A DNA stretch of 64,000 nt, taken from Rhizophagus clarus (taxonomy: Eukaryota; Glomeromycota; Glomeromycetes; Glomerales; Glomeraceae). Below the pieces are notes generated by a model. The model was not told the DNA's origin, ran no database searches, and worked only from the letters and a program-made list of their open reading frames with translations. The stretch spans positions 124,001 to 188,000 of the forward strand of contig BLAL01000075.1 of NCBI GenBank assembly GCA_015698045.1. The letters are read 5' to 3'. Below are positions 1 through 10,883 of this stretch, in pieces (within the stretch, counting starts at the first letter, position 1; each line of letters starts with the position of its first letter). Position numbers and translations under genes: made by a program.

Positions 1-972
1 TACCAGCAAACAGCATTTTCAAAATTCTTTTCTATCCCTATTCCATCCATATAGCAATTGGCTAAATTATGCATAGCTTCTTCATAACCATTTTCTGCTG
101 CTTTTTGAAACCAATGAAAGGATTTTCTAAATTTAATTGTGTTCCCATTTCATAATAGCTAATGGCTAAATTAAACATTGATACTACTTCATTATTTTCT
201 GCGCTTTTTGATACCAGTAAGCAGCTTTTTGCAAATTCTTTTCTGTTCCTATTCCATTTCTATAACAATTGCCTAAATTGTTAATTGCTTCTTCATTACC
301 ATTTTCTGCAGCTTTTTGATACCAATAAAAGGATTTTTCTAAATTCTTTTCAGTTCCTTCTCCATTGTTATAACAAATTGCTAAAATGAACATTGCTGTT
401 TCATCGCCATTTTCTGCTACTTTTTGATACCAGTAAAAGGCTTTTTCTAAATCTTTTTCAGTTCTTTCTCCACTATAATAACATTCAGCTAAATTATACA
501 TTGCATCTTCATTACCATTTTCTGCTGCTTTTTGATACCAGTGAACAGCTTTTTCTAAATTCTTTTCTGTTTCCTCTCCAAGTTGATAACAAATGGCTAC
601 AGTAACCATTGCATCTTCATTACCATTTTCTGCTTCTTTTTGATACCAGTGAAAATTTTTTTTTGTGCTCTCTAAATTTTTATAACTTTTTTCTGCTACT
701 TTTTGATGCCAGTCAAAGGCTTTATTATAATCCTTTTCTGTTCCTATTCCTTTTAAATAACAATCAGTTAAATTATTCATTGCATCTAAATTATTACTTT
801 CTGCTGATTTTTAATATCAGTGAAAAGCTTTTTCTAGATTTTTTTTCGTTCCTTTTTCATTTTTGTACCTATTTGCTAAACTATTCATTGCTTTTTCATC
901 ACCATTTTTTGCTGCCTTTTTATGCCTGTGAAACATAATAATATGAAAAAGAATTTTAAAGTAACTTGACAT
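1..972 (-). pseudogene. Decayed Sel1-repeat protein gene (5' part; runs off the left edge)
   Basis: Reading from an ATG at 970-972 (MSSYFKI...) the minus strand encodes consecutive ~36-residue Sel1 repeats (pattern AMxNLAxCYxxGxGTEKxLEKAFxWYQKAAENG), the same repeat type as the intact gene at 19310-22902. Sel1 repeats are TPR-like alpha-solenoid units used for protein binding. Two in-frame stops (TGA at 817-819, TAA at 811-813) sit where repeats normally carry W and Q of the WYQK motif. The frame also breaks near 184-195 and again near 125. Between 184 and 780 the frame is open for 198 residues. The gene continues past base 1, so a downstream Zn-ribbon/kinase part, as in the paralogue, cannot be judged. 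Seen: repeats, stops, shifts. Inferred: pseudogene, unless introns mask the breaks. Confidence 0.8.
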
Positions 973-1255
973 TCTAATTAGTGTTTAAAAATAAAACTAG
1001 GAAAATGAAAAACTTGAGGTTTTTAAGTGCAAATGTTTATTGTGCAAATATTATTAATGCAAATAATGCAAGTCATAATGCGAGAGTACCAGAAATTAAC
1101 TAATCCAGGTGCACCATCACGAAAGTTACAGTCACGTGATTTATGTGATTTGTGTTACTGTTAAATTATTTATCGTGAGATCATTTATGATTATGATTTT
1201 TTACACGGTTTATTTTATTTACCACTTTTTTTATTTAGCTTATTTTTTAAGAATG

Positions 1256-2135
1256 GTTTTGGACTTTGACCTGAATGTTGAAATTGCAAGAAAGTGTCTT
1301 TATATTGTTATTTTTGACGTGATTTTAATTTGAGAACATTACTAACGTTCCTTTTCTCCCCCTATAAAAAATATGTGTCCAGATAATGTCCAGAAAATGT
1401 CCAGAAAAATTGTCTAAATAATTGTCCGGAAATTCTGGACACTGTGTGTCCGGAAACTGTTCCGAAAACACTGCATTTCTGGGATATTAGGAATTTGTCC
1501 TGAAATTGTCCTGAAATGTATTTTTGTAAAATTTTGCCACAAAAGATGATCAATGGATAGATGATCATCATTATTTCTTAACCAGAATTTTTATATCATA
1601 GAATATAGTATTTTTGCCTGCTCTGCAGTTTTAATTAGTATGACAGAAAAGATTTTGAATGTCAGTTTTGTGCTTTTTGCATTTTTTTACAAAATTAATT
1701 TATCCTTTTTTGAAAATAGTATCCAGAATTTGTCCTGAACTTTTTCATGTCCGGAATTTATCTATCTGGTTTTTTTGCTATGTCCAGAATTTGTTCAGGT
1801 TTAACTGTCTGGAATTTGTCCAAAATTTTATACCGAACAAATGCTGGATGAATTCTGGACAAAGTTAGGACATGTCAAAATTTTAAGTATTAGAAGTGTG
1901 TCAGACATGTACCAAAAAAGTGGACATTTTCCGGACACATCAGATTTATTCTGGACATTTTCCAGACATTTTTGATAACATTTTCAGGACATTTATTTTT
2001 TATAGGGTCCCCTTTTTAGAAACGGCTTTGTGCTTTGGTTTGGACTTTAAATTGCAAAGTGTGAGTCTTTATATTTTATTTTTGTGGTTTTGCCTTTGAT
2101 TTGAGAACAATATTAATATTTCTTTTCTCTTTTTT
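1256..2135. repeat. Imperfect direct repeat (~100 bp) flanking a TIR element
   Basis: The sequence at about 1256-1362 (TTGGACTTT... AAATTGCAA ... GTCTTTATATT ... TTTGAGAACA ... TTCTTTTCTC) recurs at about 2035-2135 with scattered differences and small indels. Between the two copies lies the TIR element at 1370-2007. Either the element sits at the junction of a tandem duplication or the flanks were duplicated with it. No coding potential is seen. Confidence 0.6.
1370..2007. mobile_element. Non-autonomous TIR element rich in TGTCCGGA-type motifs
   Basis: The left end reads CCCTATAAAAAATA followed by TGTCC. The right end is its inverted copy (reverse complement CCCTATAAAAAATAAATGTCC). The interior of about 640 bp contains many degenerate copies of TGTCCAGAA / TTCTGGACA / GTCCGGA in both orientations and no transposase. 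This is the structure of a small non-autonomous DNA element. No clear target-site duplication is visible, so the superfamily is not assigned. Confidence 0.65.
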
Positions 2136-2255
2136 AGAAACAGGACATGATTTGTTTTTTGATGTTGTTATATGCACTTCATTTTTATAATTTTTGTGAG
2201 CAATTTTATTTCTTTTTTTTTTTATTTCTTGTTAATAAATTAATTTATTTTTTCT

Positions 2256-3370
2256 AGTGGACAATTTCGTCCACCTACATTATCATGGTTTAGATCTTTG
2301 GAATATAACTACTCTTTGATTTTCACGTTTTATATTTTTGGAACGTGATTTCTCTTTGATATAGTTATTCTTGATTCATGTTTTAGGTCTTTGGGACATG
2401 ATTATTTTTTTAATTTTGCATTCTTCATCTTTAGGACATGATTACTCCTTGGTTGATTCTATTTTTTGGTTTCTACTATTTTTTTTTTTTTAGATTTATG
2501 TGGACAATTTTGTCCATTTTTTTCTGATGTCCACTTGCACTATCATGTTTTAGATCTTTGGAATATAACCACTTTTTGATTTTTATGTTCTAGATCTTGG
2601 GATGTGATTTCTCTTTGATATTATTATTCTTGATTCATGTTGGGACATGGTTGTCTTTTTAATTTTTGCATTCTTGATCTTTAGGATATAATCACTCCTT
2701 GATTATTTCTACCTTTTGGTATGTACTATTTTTTTTTTTTTAGATTTATGTGGACAATTTTGTCCATTTTTTATAATTTCTTATTAATAATTTAAGCTAA
2801 TGGACAATTTTGTCCACTTACATTATCATATTTTAGGTCTTTGGTATATAATTACTTTTTGATTTTCGCATTTTATATTTTTGGAGTGTGATTTCTCTTT
2901 GATATTATTATTCTTGATTCATGTTCTAAGTCTTTAGGACATGATTGTCATTTTAATTTTTGCATTCTTGATCTTTAGGATATGATCACTCCTTGATTGT
3001 CTCCGCTTTTTGGTATGTACTATTTTTTTTTTAGGTTTATGTGGACAATTCTGTCCATTTTTGTTATAATTTCTTATTAATAATTTAAGCTAATAGACAA
3101 TTTTGTACACTTGCATTATCATATTTTAGGTCTTTGACATATAACTACTCTTTGATTTTCACGTTTTATATTTTTGGAATGTGATTTCTCTTTGATATAA
3201 TTGTTTTTGGTTCATATTTTAGGTCTTTGGGACATGATTATCTTTTTAATTTTTGCATTCTTGATCTTTAGAACATGATTACTCCTTGGTTGATTCTATT
3301 TTTATTTTTTGATATGTAGTATTTTTTTCTTATGATTTATTAAACAATTTTATCCATTTTATTTCTTATA
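2256..3370. repeat. Long-period tandem repeat (~250-300 bp unit, about 4 copies)
   Basis: Units begin with TGGACAATTTTGTCCA-type blocks near 2256, 2501, 2751/2801 and 3041, with a degraded one near 3350. Each runs through recognisable phrases (TTTAGATCTTTGG.ATATAA, TTTCTCTTTGATAT, ATTCTTGATTCATGTT, GGACATGAT, TACTATTTTTTTTT). The unit head GGACAA-TT-TTGTCC is a perfect 6-bp inverted repeat with a 2-bp spacer. Copies differ by point changes and indels. No open reading frame is conserved between copies. Confidence 0.75.
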
Positions 3371-3658
3371 ATTTTTTGTATATTTTTGTATATATGAAAT
3401 ATTTTACCAATAAAGCTACTATATTTTTTAAGAAAAAAATGATTAAATTAAACAATTTACTATTTATTAACAATTTACTATTTTTTTTTATTGAGATGAC
3501 AATCTTGTCACCTTATATTATTTTAATTATCTTAATTCTGGTCGGAATTTAATAATTTAATTCTGCCAGAATTTATATAACCTTTAAAAAAAAAATTGAC
3601 TTTTTTAGTCATAAGGTGATACAAAATGTACACTTATGGTATTCTTGCATGCTAGTTT
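3371..3658. other. AT-rich spacer, no gene seen
   Basis: The stretch contains A/T runs and two ATTCTG/CAGAATT-like inverted bits near 3540-3580. No reading frame, RNA gene or clear repeat is seen. It is the left flank of the LINE insertion. Confidence 0.5.
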
Positions 3659-3679
3659 ATAAAAATGAAATTAAAATTT
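3659..3679. repeat. Target-site duplication, left copy (21 bp)
   Basis: This 21-base sequence, starting ATAAAAATGAAATT, is repeated exactly at 7660-7680. The two copies bracket the LINE-like ORFs. Long exact flanking repeats are expected from target-primed reverse transcription. Confidence 0.75.
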
Positions 3680-3834
3680 ATTTATTTAAGTGAGGGATTG
3701 AGTCATCAATATGTATACATAAAAGAAACTATTCTAAAAAGATAAAAATAGCTAAAACTACGTTCATAAAGAATTAACCAAGAAAATCCCCAGCCTCGCT
3801 CCTGATAATGGTATGAGAATACGCAGATAGCCTT

Positions 3835-5110
3835 TTAAAAAGGGTATCTATTCGAACCACGAAAGGGAAAATTAAGCATCTTTATACCCCACCCAAAAAA
3901 TAAAATTGCATCTAAACTAAAAGTTAAATAACTATCTCTATTAACTAAATGATTATACCATGGACCATTGTGTAAAAAATTGCTAGACGTAGCCATAATG
4001 TAGGCAACTCTAGCATCTATTAGTTCTTTTGACTTGATGAATTCAGCAAGGTTAGAGGATGTAAATAAATCTGCATAATGACTTTGGCAAGTGTCGATGT
4101 GTCTTCGTACTAGAGTTGTACTTTGGGGTGTTGAATTGTGAAAGCGGTAGCGCAAGTTGTTTGATCGGGGAGTTTTGTCTGAATGACGTTTGCATTTTCT
4201 TGAGGAGAATTTGGCTGTTCTTGATCTGAGCAACTTCGACGTGATATTTCTTTTGATTTTCCATCTTTTAAACAAGAGATTTCTAGGTTTCCAAATATTC
4301 TGCTTTAAGAATGTTATTAATTTACTAAATATTTGCAGTAATAATTTGTTACTTTGTCTTCTGATTTTGGCGCTGAAAAATTTGGTGAATATAGATGTGA
4401 ATACATTAGTGCAAAATCCTCTACACGTGAGGTAAAATGCGTGGTCAGTTGATGATGGTAAAAATCTATCGGATGATTGGAAACTCCAACTAAAAATTGG
4501 ATTAGTTCTGAACGTGTTTGAAATGTCTACTTGTAACGTGTCCGCTGATGATTGAACAAGAGCTATGAACCGTAAAGTTAGTTGTTTGAATCTTGGTTTA
4601 ATCTTTTTGAGTATTGTGGGGCATAGCCACAGATGTTGGTTGGTTTTGTTTACTGCTTTACAATGCCAACATAATGATACGTTAGAAAATAATTCTGGGT
4701 TGTACTTTTGTAAAATATCTATAGTAGGTAAGGAGTTACTACAATTTTTTATTTGCCATGCTCTGAACTTTATGAGTTTACGACTTGTAGGCAAATCGTC
4801 TACCAGATTATGATTGAACCATTCTTTTGTCCATTTCCAATCAATTGAGTTTTTGAATGTCACCCTACGAATGTCTTCTATTCGATAATGGGCTAAAAAG
4901 TTATTGAAAGCTTGAAAATTAGTGATGTCCGCGATGGCATAACGTATGGATTTTCTGTTTGGGTTGAAGATATATTATCTTCTGAAATATTTTGTGTTGT
5001 TTGTTGTACTATCATTATGAATAAGTGTCAAGTTTTTTCGATGTGAATATAAAAAAAGTGTTGGGTTAGAATCTGATTGGAGAATCAAATGAGTCCAATA
5101 GAGTTGAGTC
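3835..5110 (-). pseudogene. LINE ORF2 C-terminal remnant
   Basis: The open part at 3835-4863 (about 342 codons) contains IDWKWTKEW, a basic region and a Cys/His cluster (C-W-H-C ... NQHLWLCP). This arrangement is typical of the C-terminal zinc-binding region of LINE reverse-transcriptase proteins. In the same frame coding sequence continues upstream to about 4967 (RKSIRYAIADITNFQ...DIRRV). Further upstream a shifted frame reads TQLYWTHLILQSD and IHNDSTTNN, to about 5110. No reverse-transcriptase YxDD box or endonuclease motif is present in the window. Assignment rests on the Cys/His pattern and context. The remnant is not functional alone. Confidence 0.7.
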
Positions 5111-5120
5111 TGGGTTTGAG

Positions 5121-7509
5121 TTAGAACATCATCCTTCTGAGGAACCATTGGTTGGAGGATGATTGATTGGTTTTTGGGTCATTGTCAGTGTCAGTTACCA
5201 AAATTGTATCATCATTGTAGATTTTTGAGTAGACTTGTTCTGTATCGTTTGTTGTAAGGGAGTTGTCTTTTGAATTTATACTGTTATTATCCAATACTAG
5301 TGTTTTTGGGATATACTGTACTTGTCGGCTCGGGTTAGAGTTCTTTTGTTGTTCGGAATTACTGTTGGCTATCGTATTGATCATTTCTACGTCTGGATAT
5401 TCAAGTAAGTATTGGTTGTTGTAATCATGAGCGGATGTTTGTTTGATTTCATAATTTGTGTGTCTATTGTTTGCATTATTGGATGCAATATTTTGGATTG
5501 CTTCTAATATTTTTTGTTGGGTTTTTTCGATCATGTGGATTTTTCTTAATTGGCTACTATAGAGTCGAGTGTACTTGTGAGTTTGGTGATTGACTTTGTT
5601 AATTGTGTTGTTACCTGATTAATTTCTTGGATTTGTTTTGCGTGTTGGTTAATCATTTCTTCGTTCTTTTTGATTGTTAGTTTTATGTTATCTATTTTTT
5701 TTGATAATTGATTGAGTATTAGATTATTTGTTGTTGCTTGTGGTTGGTCATAATTTGACAAGTATCTGTTGTGTCTGTCAAGGTTTGACTCTGAAAGTTC
5801 GTGTGATTGATAGTTGTTTGTTCTTCGATCGTTAAATCGTGTTATTGATCTTCCTCTACTTTGACTTCTTTGTCTTGTTAAGGTGTTGTTGTGTTGTATC
5901 GAGACTTGCATTTTGTTATTGTAGTTAACGCTATTTCTGATGTTGGCTGTGAGGTATGATCTAGGTTTGAGGTCTTTGGGTTCAATGTTGCTTGCTCTGG
6001 TCTACAGAATAACCTGATAGTGTCTTTATCAGGGCATTCAGCGAATTTGTGGTTTGGGTGACCACATATATTACATGTTGGTGTCGAGCTAGGGTTTATG
6101 TAAATTATTTGGTCTTTGGTTAAATTGAAAGCTCTTTGTTTAGATGAAAAGTCTTCTTTAGATAGGTAGATGTAGGCTATCTTGGTTTTTTGTTTTGGAT
6201 GTCTGTTTGGTACAATTGTGCATGATTTTCCTTTGATAGCTTTTACTAGGGGGTTCTAGGTCTTCTATTGTTGTGTCTTTGAATAAACCTGTTATTTTAT
6301 ATGAACATTCTGTTCTTTTTGTGTATTCATTACATTTGGTATCGATTGGTAGGATTCTGATGGTGTGGTTTTCTACTTTTACAGACCAGCAATTTTTTTC
6401 CCAAATTTTTAATACTGATTTACTGTTGTTGAAACATATGTTGAATGAGTTAAATGGTGTTGGTCTTTTAGGTAACCATTGCTTGGTTGCTTTATTGTAG
6501 TATGATGTTGCATTTTCTAGTTATTTTATTTCATTGATTTGACCTAGAGGTTTGAATATGTTACGAATGTCGTCTGCAATGTAATGTTTTGGTACGTTGA
6601 CAATTTTGATTAAATGTTTTTCTATTTCTTCAAGCTCTGTGTTAATAATTGTAGTTAGTTCTTGTTCCTCGTATTTCCAAAATATTGCTGGAAAGTTGCC
6701 TAGTATGGTACTGTGTATGGCGTCTCTTGCAGTTTTATTGTAAAAACTGATTATTACTATTTCTATACCGTTATTTTTAGTAATTATTGATTTGGCAAAT
6801 TTATAGTTTTCTGTTGTTGCAAATTTGTCTCTTATACATGTGTGTATTTGTTTATCTGTATAAGCTTTAAAATATTTTTTAACGTAAATGCTCTGAATTC
6901 TTCTGATAGGTTATTTTCGTTATTATTAATATTGATAATTTCTATTTCTGTTGTAGTGTTGATTTCATTCTGTTCTTTGTTTTTTCCTTTAATAGATGTG
7001 TTTGACACGATGTTTTCATTTTCATCGCTTATTTCAGTTAGTGGATCGACTATCATATGAAATTTTTTGTTGTGTTCTATTGTTGTTTGTTGGTCATGTG
7101 ATTGTTGATCTACATTCATGGGTGTAGCGTGTATTGAGTCGTTTATGCCAAATTTTTGGTTGTTGAGGGAGTTAGTATTTTCTTTATTTTTTTCTATGAT
7201 TAGAAGTTCTGGTTCTTGTTGTAATTGGTTAATTACTGTTACTTTGTTGTTTGGGAAGTTAGTTGTTTCTTCCATATTATCATCAGCAGGTGCTGCAGCT
7301 GAGTGTTTTTGTCTTTTAACTTGTGTTTGTGGTAAAATTTCTCTTACTATTTCTTCTGAAGTTGGACCGTCTTCTAGTCCATAGGTACTTCTAGTGATGG
7401 AAAATTCTAAGTCAGCAGCTTTTGTAGCTGCTGTTTTTTCGGTTGTTGATTTTTTAATTGTAGCGTTGCTTGAGCTTGAGCTACTTCTTAACTTTCTAGT
7501 TGAGGACAT
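5121..7509 (-). pseudogene. LINE ORF1-like nucleic-acid-binding protein, frame broken
   Basis: The protein starts at 7509 (MSSTRKLRSSSSSSNATIKK), a Ser/Lys-rich start followed by a polar, Asn/Glu-rich region to a stop at about 6832. Downstream the same strand keeps coding character in changing frames. A CCHC zinc knuckle (CNICGHPNHKFAEC, spacing C-x2-C-x4-H-x4-C) is encoded at 6034-6075. A coiled-coil-like segment follows (5546-5911; LSKKIDNIKLTIKKNEEM), then a polar tail at 5121-5534. A zinc knuckle plus coiled coil ahead of ORF2 is what ORF1 (Gag-like RNA-binding) proteins of non-LTR elements show. Several frameshifts or stops separate the parts, so the copy is probably dead. Confidence 0.65.
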
Positions 7510-7659
7510 TTTGTCTGCTTCTATTTGTTGTTATTAACTTTTTCCCGGTGATTTATCTATGAATAAAGGCTCTTTGTTTTTGTTTTATTTTATTTATTGT
7601 TATGTTTTTTGTTTAAAATTTCTTTACAAAATTTGTGGTTTTAATGATCAGCGGGAAAC

Positions 7660-7680
7660 ATAAAAATGAAATTAAAATTT
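7660..7680. repeat. Target-site duplication, right copy (21 bp)
   Basis: Exact second copy of 3659-3679, directly upstream of the presumed 5' end of the minus-strand LINE. Confidence 0.75.
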
Positions 7681-8765
7681 CCTCATTCAGCATACAAGTA
7701 GCACAAGTGTCACTGTCACGTAACTGTAACTTTCATGATGGGGTACTTCCAGAAATTAGCCATTGCACGTGATCTCATTGGTAATTGCTATAGTTATTTC
7801 ACGGGAACTTGTGGATTTTACGGGGCAGCCATTTACCCAAAATTTCACCCCACGTGATTTTGTAGCGTTTGAATTTTGATTGGCTGAGATGAATTAATTA
7901 ATTTGTGTATAGCATTTATGGGGGAAGACAAAAGTTAATAATTTTTTTTAAAGTATTAACATGCAAATACATACAACTTATTATTTTTATGTCAAATATA
8001 ACTAAAAGTGACTCGTTTACACTTTATTGAATCTAATAAACAAATAAATGAGCATTATTTTTAAAGAAAATAATTTTCAAATACACTATTAAAAAAAATT
8101 CAAACTTGCTGATAAAAATTGATGTCTAAATGATTCTATATTAGCTGAATGACTTTATTTAATCTCTACAAAACAAAATTAATAATTTCGCAAATATTCA
8201 AACCATACCTGTTGAGCAACATTAGCTGAATGACTATATATAGGTCTAAAAAGATTAAATAAGTGCTGAAATTACAATATAAGATTGGAGAATAAATGTG
8301 AAATATATATTTGTTATGACGTTAACTTTTCAACCATTTTTAAGAGCAATATTAATTAAAATTAATAAATAAATATTTCCATACTTCTTAAATAATTCTA
8401 CCTAGTCGTTCAGGTTTTGATTCATTTAACTAAAGTGTTAGAGCCAACTATTAAAAATCTACAGTGACTCATGAAATAACTGGATTTTTTATCCCAGTTG
8501 AAATTCGTGATTTTTTTTCTTATTCCTACGGTTAAAAAGATGAATAAAAAATCTTTGGTGAAAGCCGTATTCTTAAATTTTTAACAAAGATACAATATTG
8601 GAAATAAAAATAGTTGAATAAGTATATTTGGTAATAAAACCCTTGTTTTTAGCATATTAATAAAATATTTCTTTTAAAAATCTCCAAAAAATAAATTTTG
8701 AAGTACAACAGGTGTCTAATGTTCAATAAGTCCAGCGTGGGAAGTGTGGAGGTCAATACTTTAAG
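7681..8765. other. AT-rich spacer with CACGTGA-containing dispersed repeat
   Basis: The start (7697-7780) contains GTCACGTAACTGTAACTTTCATGATGG-like sequence. This is an inverted, diverged copy of bases about 1111-1158, with several CACGTGA words. The rest is A/T-rich with no reading frame of note. Confidence 0.45.
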
Positions 8766-9240
8766 TTTCCAACTCATTTAAATTTGGACGATCAAAAGGA
8801 TTGAATTTGAACCAATCGTAAGAGTTCTGCCAATCTATTAAGTTATAGTGTGAAACCTTTTTAACATTTGTCAAAGCTTGGTATTTTAATGATTCATAGA
8901 AAGAAATATTCAAAGTTGTTTGTCTCATTGTGCGCCGAATTTCTCTGTCTATAGGTATGTTATTGTTGTTTGCATTCGTAAGATTGTTTGAGATAGTGTG
9001 TGAAATGTGACTAAAGTTTTTTGATTGTTAGTTGTCTAGTAATATGGAGGGGAGAACTTGAAAAGTTCTGAAGTTGTATAGCATTAATTTTGAAATAATA
9101 TTTTGCTCCAGTGAGAATAATTTTCTTAATTGTGTTGTGGTACTGTACGGGTACTGTGAAGGCCAAATTTAGACAAAATTTGATCAAGTCGTTTAGTGAT
9201 GTAATTGATGAAACTGAGCCGTTCTTCTGATGTCGACATT
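8766..9240 (-). pseudogene. Second LINE-type remnant, frameshifted
   Basis: The minus strand reads an ATG at about 9238 (MSTSEERLSFINYITKRLDQ), then, after a shift, TIKKIILTGAKYYFKINAIQ. After another shift it reads IPIDREIRRTMRQTTLNISF and NLIDWQNSYDWFKFNPF, with a stop at 8766. The last block resembles the IDWKWTKEWF region of the LINE ORF2 remnant at 4.8 kb, which suggests the same kind of protein from a different family. At least two frameshifts are needed to join the blocks. The assignment is by local resemblance only. Confidence 0.5.
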
Positions 9241-10883
9241 ACAACAAATTATGTATTGAGTGGTTTTTTCGTGGTGGCGATGGTACACGTGTTAGTGATG
9301 GTGATTTGATCGTGATTTATACGATTTTATGGTCGGTAGTGCTTATTATTACTCATGAAGAAGTGTTAGAGCTAGAATGGTATTCGAGAAGAGTATCTTT
9401 GAATGGGTTGTTATTATTAAGAAAGATTATAGTTGGAGTATAATTCTGGAAATTATATAAATTATGGTCAATCAGTTGGAGACTACAAGAATTTGATATC
9501 CTGGTTGACTTCAAACTTAATCTCATCAATGGAATATTTGATTTTTAAATTGTAGTAAAAAATCTTTGTTTCAATATAACGGTGATTTCTTACCATAATT
9601 AATTATTCTGTCATGAAAGTTATATTGGAATATCTTTATAGAACATCAACTAAAGAAGAAACCATAATGAAGATAATATAACTGAATCTTTTATGTTGTG
9701 GATTATTTCCAAAGAAAAGTGTTGTTATATTCTAAAATTGTGTAAATGATGTCATTAACAGATGATATTCTTTAAATTTATTGATCAAAGTGATATCAAT
9801 TACTTGTGTAGTAGCTCATATAACATAGACATAACCTAATCTGGCTAGTTGATATCAACTAATAATGAATTGCACAGTACTTTTGTGGATTTTCAGCGAC
9901 AAATAAATTTACAAAAAAAAATCTACTTACTGTAATTAAAAATTAAAAACATTTAGAAAAATTAAGAAACTTCATTAATTCGTTTCAGCGGACAAGTATT
10001 TTAATGGGTACGGCTGAAATATATTTCATTTTTATGAATCCATTGATCTGAATTTGAATGGATTTCTGGGATTATATTTAGAATTTGTACAAAATGTTGA
10101 CATATGAAATGCATAAGTATGAGCACCAAGTATATATATGAAACTAGAAAAGGCTACTGATTTCTGGGAAGCCAAAAAATACTAACTGTTTATTAACATG
10201 GTGGATATAGAAAAGTGCGAATATTATGAATATTGTAATACAATAAGTTAAATTGCAATAATATGCCCAATAAAGCCAATGATTAACAAACTACTTTTAT
10301 AATAATCCAACAAGTGTTGTTAGTGGACGTCTCAATAGGCTGTCATAACAGCTTGCACTATGGCTTCTTTTACAATATCCCATAAAGCGAAGTGAGTCAC
10401 AGCAATTAACTTTATTGGTGGAATTAGAAAAAGAAATTTTTTTGTGCTTAGCAGGTAGTTTATTTATTTTGAATGGCGGCCGCACTTAGAACCCCGTAAA
10501 AAAACTATCGTTTCTGAATTGGTTGCTAATCACTATTATTTGTGTTTCGACCTAAAAATTCAAAAAATTTTCATGTATTATACTCAAACTAATATGATGA
10601 AGATACGAAAGAATGCAATGGTTGATGATTTTGTGTTTTGCTCAATTACAAACTAATTTTTATTGATGTAAGAAAAAAATTTTAAATTTACTCTATAATC
10701 AGTGTTGAACAAAATTCCGTTTAAAAAAAAAATAAAATATCTAAATCATTATATAATATAAAAGAAGTACTTTCTTTTTAAACACGGTCCTTGAACTATA
10801 CTTAGATAATTTGAGTGAATGTGGATAAAATTTAAGTAATTGTAATCTATAACTTAATTTCTACTGTAGTCAGGCTTGGCGGG
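9241..10883. other. AT-rich intergenic region, no supported gene
   Basis: No convincing reading frame is seen. A GC-rich island near 10472-10497 (GGCGGCCGCACTTAGAACCCCG) stands out from the AT background. It shares GGCGGCC with the Tc1-like terminus at 53.3 kb and may be a transposon end, but no partner end was found. The last ~80 bases precede the stop codon of the kinase gene and serve as its 3' region. Confidence 0.4.

Larger units (their letters stand above)
3680..7659 (-). mobile_element. LINE-like non-LTR retrotransposon with internal deletion
   Basis: A ~4.0 kb minus-strand insertion is bounded by 21-bp direct repeats. Its 5' end (near 7659, minus strand starting GTTTCCCGCTGATC) is followed by a ~150 bp leader and an ORF1-type protein from 7509. 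Its 3' end (3680-3835) is a short untranslated tail ending in an (A/T)AAAT-rich stretch next to the target repeat. ORF1 and the C-terminal part of ORF2 are present. The space expected for the endonuclease and most of the reverse transcriptase is absent, so the copy cannot move by itself. ORF1 contains stops and frameshifts. Confidence 0.75.

Noticed and set aside
609..938. Plus-strand frames opposite the Sel1 repeats (also at 393-605, 21414-21617, 22062-22382, 22602-22814)
   Set aside because: Phe/Leu-rich shadows of the periodic Sel1 repeats on the other strand.
1362..2099. Short frames (for example MSVLCFLHF..., MMIIYPLII...) inside the TIR element
   Set aside because: They come from the repeated TGTCCGGA motifs, have no protein features, and read in both orientations.
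4190..4813. Plus-strand frames opposite the LINE ORF2 remnant
   Set aside because: Antisense shadows of the minus-strand coding sequence.
6842..7384. Plus-strand Ser/Ile-rich frames
   Set aside because: Antisense to the Ser/Asn-rich LINE ORF1.
10297..10485. Minus frame MRPPFKINKLPAKHKK...
   Set aside because: Short, no domain, overlaps the GC-rich repeat-like patch. Composition alone is not enough.
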